The notes below the pieces were generated by a model. That model had not been told where the DNA came from, did no database searches, and was given only the letters and a program-made list of their open reading frames with translations. A stretch of DNA of 64,000 nucleotides from CAWCPR01 sp963797475. Lineage in GTDB: Bacteria; Chloroflexota; Anaerolineae; Anaerolineales; UBA4823. Made by a program: the position numbers and the translations under genes. The DNA lies in assembly GCA_963797475.1 (NCBI GenBank), contig CAWCPR010000009.1:124001-188000 (forward strand). Direction: 5' to 3'. This document shows, piece by piece, positions 53,346-60,143 of the stretch (positions within the stretch are counted from its first letter, which is position 1; each line of letters opens with the position of its first letter).

Positions 53346-53735
53346 AATTCAGGTAATTTTGACGAACTTAATGAAGTTCTCGCGCCTACCTATGTCCGGC
53401 ATGATCCCAATCCATTAATGAAAGATATTGGCCGGGAAGAATATAAACAGGCATTTAAGCGGTTAAGAAATGCCTTTCCAGATGCCCATTGGACACTTGA
53501 GGAAATCCTAAGTGACAACGACCGAGTGGTAGGCCGATGGTCATTCAGGGGAACTCATCATGGCCAGTTTTTCAATATACCGCCGAGTGGAAAAGTAATA
53601 AATTATCCGATTATAGCAATCTATAGAATCGAAGATGGAATGATTGCCGAGGATTGGCATATCTTCCATTCCATTGGACTATGGCAAAAACTAATACCCG
53701 AGATTGGGGAATTGATTGAACGGGCCACGAAATAG
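53346..53735 (+). pseudogene. SnoaL-like (ester cyclase) protein, truncated at its N-terminus
   Basis: In frame from 53346: NFDELNEVLAPTYVRHDPNP, then REEYKQAFKRLRNAFPDAHW, HHGQFFNIPPSGKVINYPII and RIEDGMIAEDWHIFHSIGLW. This is the SnoaL/ester-cyclase fold found in NTF2-like proteins. The first 20-25 residues, including the start, are missing where the IS21 right end (53327) lies. An ATG at 53418 could give a shortened product. The family's active-site His/Asp region is present. Confidence 0.7.
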
Positions 53736-53994
53736 TATGAAGTCCTATTTTCCTACAACTCTTTTTTTCAGCATCTGCTCCGAATATCCGGATAGGTTCT
53801 AATCCCATAAGCTCGAATTAGACCGTCTAACAATGCGGTGCAGTGTACCGGGCGAGCCAAGAGCCTTGCGTTGGTAGCAGTTAATCAATGAGGACGATGC
53901 CCCACTCGGGAAGAACACCCTCGAGGCAATGACGCAAACCGTTGGGCGTGGGATCGGGGCTCTAGCAAGGTCAAGAAGATACAAGGAGGTTCCT

Positions 53995-54453
53995 ATGGTA
54001 CGCATCGAAGTGAGTCACACTTTTCCCGTCCCTGTCAGTGAGGCGTTTGCATATATCACGGACATGAGAAACTGGCCTGCGTATTGGCCCAATTTCATTC
54101 GTATCGAAAACCCCTCTGAGGCTAAATGGAGCAACCCAAACGATAAAGCAACAGTAGTGATCAAGCTCCTCAATCGCGAACGCTCCTTGAATATGGAAAT
54201 GAAAGAGTACCAAAAGGACGTGCGCGTCACTTACATCAGCCGTCAACAAGGGCTGCCCGACGTTAGGCATGAACGCCACTTCAAGGCTGTTCCTGCAGGC
54301 TGCGAATACCGTCTGGTCGTAGAATACGAACCCAGACAGGGTTTTACTGGTCTCTTCGATAGACTTCTTGTCAAGGGATCCGTCGAAAGGGCTATGCGAA
54401 AGACAGTGCAGAATCTCGATAGAATCTTCCAGCAACGAAGGAACCGAGCCTGA
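53995..54453 (+). CDS. SRPBCC/START-fold (polyketide cyclase-like) protein
   Basis: 152-residue protein of the SRPBCC superfamily, which bind hydrophobic ligands in a large cavity. It opens VRIEVSHTFPVPVSEAFAYI and has TDMRNWPAYWPNFIRIENPS and the C-terminal long helix VKGSVERAMRKTVQNLDRIF. ATG at 53995 follows GGAGG by 5 bases; the frame extends upstream to 53929 without a good site. The ligand is unknown. It lies between sequences that look like cassette junctions and is AT-richer than the housekeeping genes. Confidence 0.8.
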   Translation: MVRIEVSHTFPVPVSEAFAYITDMRNWPAYWPNFIRIENPSEAKWSNPNDKATVVIKLLNRERSLNMEMKEYQKDVRVTYISRQQGLPDVRHERHFKAVPAGCEYRLVVEYEPRQGFTGLFDRLLVKGSVERAMRKTVQNLDRIFQQRRNRA

Positions 54454-54673
54454 ACGTTGTTCTTCAAAAGGCCCTTGATATATTAAAACTACAAGAACAT
54501 GGGCATGAGCCCCGCTCAACACGGCCCCGCCTCGCGAAGCGCACCCGACTGGTGGGAGTCTGCGCGTTTTCAGGCAGTTTTCTGGCTTCGTTTTTTTTTC
54601 TACACCTCAAACAGAATCCACGCCCACCCCATTGCCGCTAACGCAGACGGTTATGCACAGCGAGAGGAGAGTA

Positions 54674-55279
54674 ATGGCTACGATATTTATTTCGCATTCA
54701 TCACAGGATGATAAGTTCGTCGATCAACTATCCTAGGACTAGATTATTATCGGCCATAAGCCTTGGACCGATGATAAAAGGATTTTTCCGGGTGAATCCA
54801 TTGTCACATCTATTCAAACTGGGTTGTCGCAGTCTCGTTACTGCCTCGTCGTCTTGTCACAAGAGGCGATGAGGTCGTGTTGGGTCGACACCGAGTGGAA
54901 GGAGAAGTTCTGGGATTCAATAGCCAATCAGAAAATCAAGATTATTCCCATCCTATCTGAACACTGCGACATTCCTTCATTCCTGCGCGGTCTGCGATAC
55001 GCTGACTTCACCAAGAGCTTTGCTGTTGGCTTCTCACAGTTATGCCTGGCGCTCTCGTCAACTGAATCTCGAATGCCAAACATTCTGGATCTCAACTTTC
55101 TGCCTGTGCTCGAGCATGCGGCGCACACACACCAGGATGATTATGTCCGTTTGGCATGTACTTACACGGTTTGGTCGTTTCACCCAGACCGAGCGAAACC
55201 CATCTTAGAGGATGCGTTGCATGATATGCAAGACACCATTAGAGTCCACGCACAGGTGCTCCTCGATGGATTCTACTGA
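54674..55279 (+). pseudogene. TIR-domain protein with two in-frame amber codons
   Basis: One frame reads MATIFISHSSQDDKFVDQLS, then TAG, Asp, TAG, then IIIGHKPWTDDKRIFPGESI, VTSIQTGLSQSRYCLVVLSQ, EAMRSCWVDTEWKEKFWDSI and a HEAT-like tail (LEHAAHTHQDDYVRLACTYT, MQDTIRVHAQVLL). The N-terminal FISHSSQD and the SRYCLVVLS and CWVDTEW motifs mark a TIR domain of the type found in anti-phage systems that degrade NAD+. The catalytic Glu is in DTEW. The two stops are three codons apart at 54732 and 54738; everything else is in one frame. GAGAGGAG precedes the ATG. Confidence 0.75.
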
Positions 55280-55384
55280 TACCCACTGCGGGAACGATAC
55301 CCGGGTCCATCGGCCATGCAAACGCGATCCGAGAAACACCAGAGCTAGTTTATCCTGGCCTGTCAAGAAACACCTTGATGTATA

Positions 55385-55615
55385 CGGTGAACTCTCCATC
55401 CGTCGATAGCTCGATCCATCCATTGCGGTCGGTGCGCAGGAGGGTGTAGCTCTCCACAGCCTCCAGCGTCTCGGGGTCAGGCCGGCCTTCCCGGTCGCCG
55501 GCAGCTACGCTGAGCAGGACGACCTGCGGGTTGAATTTGGCGATCCACCTCGACGGGTTGAGCGGGGTGTAGCCCGTGCCCGCCAGCAGCAAGGCCGTCA
55601 CCGGAGGCAGCTACC
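55385..55615 (-). pseudogene. comEC remnant D: C-terminal piece
   Basis: The minus strand reads VTALLLAGTGYTPLNPSRWI, AKFNPQVVLLSVAAGDREGR, PDPETLEAVESYTLLRTDRN and GWIELSTDGE, close to the C-terminal domain of the intact ComEC (FLLADGGYAPINPQEWIAKL). After STDGE it diverges. No N-side piece of comEC lies next to it. Confidence 0.8.
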
Positions 55616-55696
55616 CCACAACCTGTTTCGGGTAAAATAATTAGGAATGCTCTACTTATTGGTTCTACCTCACATCGGTATAACTGGAGATAAGCT

Positions 55697-56479
55697 GTGC
55701 CAACAAAACGGACACTGGAAGAAGAGTGGTATCAAATGCTCACCCAGGGGGAGAATGTCCCGCACCATCTCCGTCACCTTATGAGATTGCTGCCTTCAAG
55801 TCCTCGGTGCAAGTTGTGCAACTCGCCCTTCAAGGGATGGGGGGGATTCGTCATGCACTTGATGGGCAGGGATCAATCGCGGTTCAATCCTCGCTACTGC
55901 GAACCCTGCGAACGATTTGAACATCCAGGCGGCGCGGAAGTGGTTCTGACCATGCTCTTTGCTGATGTGCGCGGTTCAACTGCCCTGGCTGAGAAGATGA
56001 GCGCGCTTGAGTTTAGCAGGCTGATCAACCGTTTTTATACGGTCGCGACAGATGTCCTGGTCAAGATGGATGCGATGGTAGACCGGTTAATTGGGGATGA
56101 GGTGGTTGGCTTATTCATACCAGGCTTAGCTGGTCCGGAACATCCCCACCGGGCGATCCAGGCAGCTCAAAGTCTACTTCACCTCTCTGGTCACCGTGAT
56201 CCCAAGGGACCCTGGGTTCCTGTGGGAGTCGGAGTCCATACAGGCTTAGCCTTTGTAGGGGTCGTAGGCGGCGATGAAAGCGGTCCAACGGATTTCACTG
56301 CCCTGGGTGACAATGTCAATATTACAGCACATTTGGCCTCCCAGGCAGGCGCCGGCGAGATCCTCATCAGTGACGCGGCATTCACAGCCGCCGGTCTCGA
56401 TCCAGGAACCCTGGAACATCAACAGCTTGAGATAAAGGGCAAGAATGAACCGATTTCCATCTGGGTGTTGCGTATTTAA
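55697..56479 (+). CDS. Class III adenylate/guanylate cyclase with N-terminal zinc ribbon
   Basis: 260 residues. The N-terminal 75 carry CKLCNSPFKGWGGFVMHLMG and YCEPCERFEHPGG, a likely four-Cys zinc-binding module. The cyclase domain follows: VVLTMLFADVRGSTALAEKM with one metal-binding Asp, MVDRLIGDEVVGLFIPG with the second, and VGVGVHTGLAFVGVVGGDES. The dimer would make cAMP or cGMP; the base-specifying residues cannot be read with certainty. The start is GTG at 55697 with GGAG upstream. It lies between two comEC pieces (D and C) on the opposite strand. Confidence 0.82.
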   Translation: MPTKRTLEEEWYQMLTQGENVPHHLRHLMRLLPSSPRCKLCNSPFKGWGGFVMHLMGRDQSRFNPRYCEPCERFEHPGGAEVVLTMLFADVRGSTALAEKMSALEFSRLINRFYTVATDVLVKMDAMVDRLIGDEVVGLFIPGLAGPEHPHRAIQAAQSLLHLSGHRDPKGPWVPVGVGVHTGLAFVGVVGGDESGPTDFTALGDNVNITAHLASQAGAGEILISDAAFTAAGLDPGTLEHQQLEIKGKNEPISIWVLRI

Positions 56480-56511
56480 CAAAATACCTGGAGAGGTCAG
56501 GAATATATTCA

Positions 56512-58089
56512 GGGTCTTTCTACCACCACCCACAACTGCTCGCCCTCCGTGGCGGGCTCGATCCACCCATTCCGGTCCGTCCTGAGCACTGACCTCCAGT
56601 GCCTCGATCACCGCCAGATCAGGGCGGCCTTCATAATCATCCGCCGCGACGGATAATAATACCAGCTGCGGGTTGAGCGCCCTCAGCCACTCCGGCGGGT
56701 TGGAAGGGCCGTAGCCGCTGTCCGCCAGCAGCAGGGCGGTGACATCCTGCTAGCGCGAGTCGTCCTTCAGCCCCTCCAGAGTATCGAAATCCAGCCCTAC
56801 CGGCAGCAGAGCGCGGAAATTTCCTGTTCCAACCGTAAGACTGCGCCGCGCTTACCCACCGCCAGCACCTCCAGATGGGCGCCGCCGTCCAGGTCCAGGC
56901 TCTGCCTCAGCTCGGCTGTCTGCTGCTCCAGCCCCAGTTCAACCAATGCTTCCTGCACGTGCTGTGCTGAGCGCGAGCCTTGCAACGATCCCGCCCAAAG
57001 CACCTGGGAAGGCGGGTAGCGCTCGACCACAGAGGGCAGCGCACCTAGCTGCTCGTCGCCGGAGGCCGCCAAGATCAGGATGTCCAGTTCACCTCCCATC
57101 GGCAGGCGGCGTCCAAAGGCGTCGGAGAGCAGGTTGGCACTGGGCCTGCCGTCGACCAGCACATAGCGCCCAGTGGGTGTCTGGATCAATAGGGCGTCCC
57201 CACTGCCCACCTCCAGCACAACCAGGTGCAGGCGTCCATCTGGAGCGATCAATACCACCTGCCAGACGGAAACTGCCGCAGCGACTAATACAACCAGCGC
57301 CAGTCCCGGTTTAACCATCCCGGCCGCGGCCTGCAAGCGCGGGCGAATGAACGTCCAACCGAACAGGAGCGTATAAAACAAGGCTACCGCCGGCAGCGTG
57401 ACCTGTCCCAACTGCAGCACGCCGGCCGGAAAGCGGGCGAACAGCTCGACGACTCGAATGGTGTAGGCGGTAAAGGGCCAGGCCAGGTAGGCGGCCCACT
57501 GCCCAACAGCCTGTGACAGCATCCCCAGGAGCACCGCCGCGCCGCTGACCACCATGACCGCCGGCTGGACCGGTAAGACGAGCGGGTTTGCGATCAAAGC
57601 TGACAGCGAGAGGCTGCCAAAATGGTAGGCCATAATGGGCAGGGTGGTCACCTGGGCCGCCAGGGTGAACAGGAAAAACTCGCCGACCGGGCCCGCCAGG
57701 CGCTGGACGGCTGCCGGCGAGAAATGCCGGGAGGCAAAATTGACGAACGCCTGGGACAAAGGATCGGCGTAGAGCACCAGGCCCAACGTGGCGGCGAAGG
57801 AGAGCTGGAAGCCCACGTCCCAAAGCACATCCGGATCGGCCAGCGCCATAACCCCGGCCGCCAGGCCCAGGCTGTTGAGGCCGTCCTGGCGGCGGCCCAC
57901 CTGGCGGGCGAACAACGACAGCCCGCCCATGATGGCGGCTCGCACCACCGCCGGGTCCGCCCCCACCAGCAGGGTATAAACGGAGATCGCCAAAGCGCTC
58001 AGGCCGGCGCCCAGAAAGCGCCGGCGCTTGCCCAGCAGCCGCCCGAAAAGCGTTGAGAACAGCCCTGCGAGAATTGAAATATTAAATCC
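56512..58089 (-). pseudogene. comEC remnant C: most of the gene, broken
   Basis: Begins at Gly-Phe-Asn (58089) and covers the competence domain and part of the C-terminal domain. The first 695 bases after about 58045 are almost identical to the intact gene (61054-61704). Beyond 57398 the two diverge to roughly two-thirds identity. At about 56795 the frame shifts (GAVLRLEQEISALCCR then a stop), and the other frame continues LLPVGLDFDTLEGLKDDSR, then TAG, then QDVTALLLADSGYGPSNPPE. The start and N-terminal domain of comEC are absent; its right flank resembles that of remnant B. Confidence 0.88.
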
Positions 58090-58287
58090 ACAAATATAAA
58101 AACAAAGTCGATGTTTCTTTCCAGCTGGTGGGTTCGCTCGTAGAAAAAGAGTAAATCCTGATTCGGGTTACATCAAGAAAATGAACAAGGTAATGTTAAG
58201 GTGTATTTTGATGATATACCTTATTTCTCTTTGCACTATAATTCGTGAAACCCATACCAAATAGACACAAATCGTTTAGGGGCAGAT

Positions 58288-58968
58288 ATGAATATCCATT
58301 CTAAATTTTTGGTTCACTGGACCGGAAAAGACATAGAAAATCAGCCCGAGAACACCCGGGATCAAAGTTATCTTGAACGACTGAAAGATTACTACCAGAA
58401 TGGTCTGTTCTCAAAAAGAACCACTGAAGCTGTGATTCGCAAGATGAAAATTAAGAATATCGTAAGAATGTGTTTTACAGAGATAAGGCTAAGTCAGGCA
58501 AAAGTACATTCTGACCGTTATGGAAAATTGGGTGTCGGGTTTTCCCAGGACTTTATATTAAACAAAGGCGGTCGTCCGGTAATCTATATTCCATTCGAGG
58601 CGAAAGAACGTTTACTCGAGGATAGCCTGGGCAAAGCATACGAGAGATCAAGAGGGGACGAAGAAGTCCACAAATCATTGAAATGGGTGCTTGCCTTTGT
58701 CAAACGCATGTCAAATGGTGGTAATGAAGAATATTATGACGAAATGGAGTGGAGAATTGTATATGACGAAAATCCCAAAAATAAGCATTTCACAAAAGGT
58801 GAAAGGAAAGGTATCTACAGGCTAAAATTTTCTCCGAGCGACATAAAAGTACTCATTTTTCCGAACGAGGAAGTAAAATTTAGCGCATTCAATGATGAGC
58901 TTTTAAAGCGACATTTCTCCACTCACTTGCCGATTACTGTTACATTGGATGATTGCGGAAATTTTTAG
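58288..58968 (+). CDS. AbiGi/DUF2971-like protein, possible abortive-infection component
   Basis: 226 residues, AT-rich (near 40% G+C), clearly unlike its neighbours. The sequence IVRMCFTEIRLSQAKVHSDR, then YGKLGVGFSQDFILNKGGRP and VIYIPFEAKERLL resembles the AbiGi and DUF2971 families, whose shared pattern is a C-F-E or C-F-S motif, a YG-x-x-GIGF stretch and a P-V-x-Y segment. AbiGi is named as the antitoxin of the abortive-infection pair AbiGi-AbiGii; no AbiGii-like toxin is found here. TATAAT lies at 58237. It sits in the 2-kb insert between comEC remnant C and the intact comEC. Confidence 0.6.
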   Translation: MNIHSKFLVHWTGKDIENQPENTRDQSYLERLKDYYQNGLFSKRTTEAVIRKMKIKNIVRMCFTEIRLSQAKVHSDRYGKLGVGFSQDFILNKGGRPVIYIPFEAKERLLEDSLGKAYERSRGDEEVHKSLKWVLAFVKRMSNGGNEEYYDEMEWRIVYDENPKNKHFTKGERKGIYRLKFSPSDIKVLIFPNEEVKFSAFNDELLKRHFSTHLPITVTLDDCGNF

Positions 58969-59020
58969 GGAAGCGAAAGTGGTAAATTAATCTATGAAGA
59001 AACAATTAAGTCACGTATCT

Positions 59021-59362
59021 CTATTTCTTCGCAACGTAGACATCCCCAGGGATCAAGAATACCGGACGGCCGGCAGCGGTTTCGCAGGCGTGGTGTCTCA
59101 ACAGCGGATCCCCGGCGACTCCCATCCTCACGTTCAATCCGCACTCGGGGCAACACCACTTTTTTAAAGAAGATGTTCCTTTTCTTTCCTTGCCTTCGAG
59201 ATCGCTTAGGAATTTAAACCAGTCAATTTTTAAACCATCCATTTTCGGAACATCATCGGGTCTTTCTATTCCTAGCTCTCCCATGAGTTGTGCGAATACT
59301 CCATCGGCTACGGCCACATGGCAACCTTTGACGGGCATTGGATGAAGCCCAGGTTCTCGCAT
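59021..59362 (-). CDS. Zinc-ribbon protein, possibly a SprT-like fragment
   Basis: 113 residues. The C-terminal half has SLKKWCCPECGLNVRMGVAG followed by LLRHHACE, a zinc ribbon like the one that ends SprT-type proteins from phages and plasmids. The N-terminal half (PVKGCHVAVADGVFAQLMGE, LGIERPDDVPKMDGLKIDWF) resembles the linker region of such proteins, but the HExxH protease motif is missing. It may be the 3' piece of a larger gene. No ribosome site of note. Identity is uncertain. Confidence 0.45.
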   Translation of the reverse strand: MREPGLHPMPVKGCHVAVADGVFAQLMGELGIERPDDVPKMDGLKIDWFKFLSDLEGKERKGTSSLKKWCCPECGLNVRMGVAGDPLLRHHACETAAGRPVFLIPGDVYVAKK

Positions 59363-59463
59363 TTGTCGACACCCGTTAAGCTTTAAAGGTCAGTTTGGCT
59401 CTCATAAGCCAAGCTTTTTTCGAATTCCCCAAAATCACCGTCTACAGGGTACGGAAGGTGAGT

Positions 59464-59820
59464 TTAATGATCGGACCTGCGGATTCGGATAGAGCCAGGG
59501 ACGATCACGGCAAAAGCATTCTCCAACTCAAGTGAATGTTGGCTAATCGCGGTAGAAACCAGATCTGCCTTTTGCCCAGGTGAGAGACCAGCGAGGCGGG
59601 TCAGAACCACCCCCCTTGAAATCCGTTTCTGGCGGAAAACCAACTCTCCAAAATCTTTGTCGGCCGTTACGAGAATAGCCCTTTCTTGATTCGCCCAACT
59701 CAACACAAGCTCATCTGGAATGCCTGGTTCCATCTCAGCAACATACCAAACTTCATGTCCGTCTTTTCGCAGCCGATCAACGACCTGAAGGTCGACGCTT
59801 TCATCGGCCAGAAATTTCAT
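59464..59820 (-). CDS. DUF5615 PIN-like toxin
   Basis: 118 residues of the DUF5615 family, PIN-like nucleases: MKFLADESVDLQVVDRLRKD with the first acidic cluster, GHEVWYVAEMEPGIPDELVL, and AILVTADKDFGELVFRQKR with the DKDFGEL signature. It is the usual partner of DUF433. The start overlaps the DUF433 stop by 4 bases (59817-59820). Confidence 0.85.
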   Translation of the reverse strand: MKFLADESVDLQVVDRLRKDGHEVWYVAEMEPGIPDELVLSWANQERAILVTADKDFGELVFRQKRISRGVVLTRLAGLSPGQKADLVSTAISQHSLELENAFAVIVPGSIRIRRSDH

Positions 59821-60059
59821 CCGGTTGCTCCAGAGATTGGATATAAGACATCCGCGCGCAGCACTTCGGCTGCAAAGGCGAGGGCGGCCTGGATGCTTTC
59901 AAGGCTCAGTCGAGGGTGGGCTTCGAGGATTTGCTCATACGTTTCACCCGCGGCCAGCTTTTCCAGGATGAGTTCGACCGTTATGCGGGTGCCCGCGACA
60001 ACCGGTTTTCCCATCATCACGTTCGGATTTGATTCGATCAGCCTATTGACATCTTTCAT
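59817..60059 (-). CDS. DUF433 antitoxin
   Basis: 80-residue DUF433 protein with a helix-turn-helix: NPNVMMGKPVVAGTRITVEL, then LEKLAAGETYEQILEAHPRL, SLESIQAALAFAAEVLRAD. GKPVVAGTRI is the family signature. The ATG at 60059 follows GGAGG by 9 bases; the longer frame to 60122 is not needed. It pairs with the overlapping DUF5615 gene as a toxin-antitoxin module and lies 85 bases from the end of the intact comEC. Confidence 0.88.
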   Translation of the reverse strand: MKDVNRLIESNPNVMMGKPVVAGTRITVELILEKLAAGETYEQILEAHPRLSLESIQAALAFAAEVLRADVLYPISGATG

Positions 60060-60143
60060 GGTACGTATCCTCCGCCAATCGTTGTTTCTTGAAAAGATTA
60101 TACCGTAGCGGCAGGAAAACATCTACCAATCCAGGAGCTATCG

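Noticed and set aside
54641..54673. Integron attC site before the TIR gene as a firm feature
   Set aside because: Only short ends match and no folded attC body could be shown by eye; kept as a low-interest observation instead.
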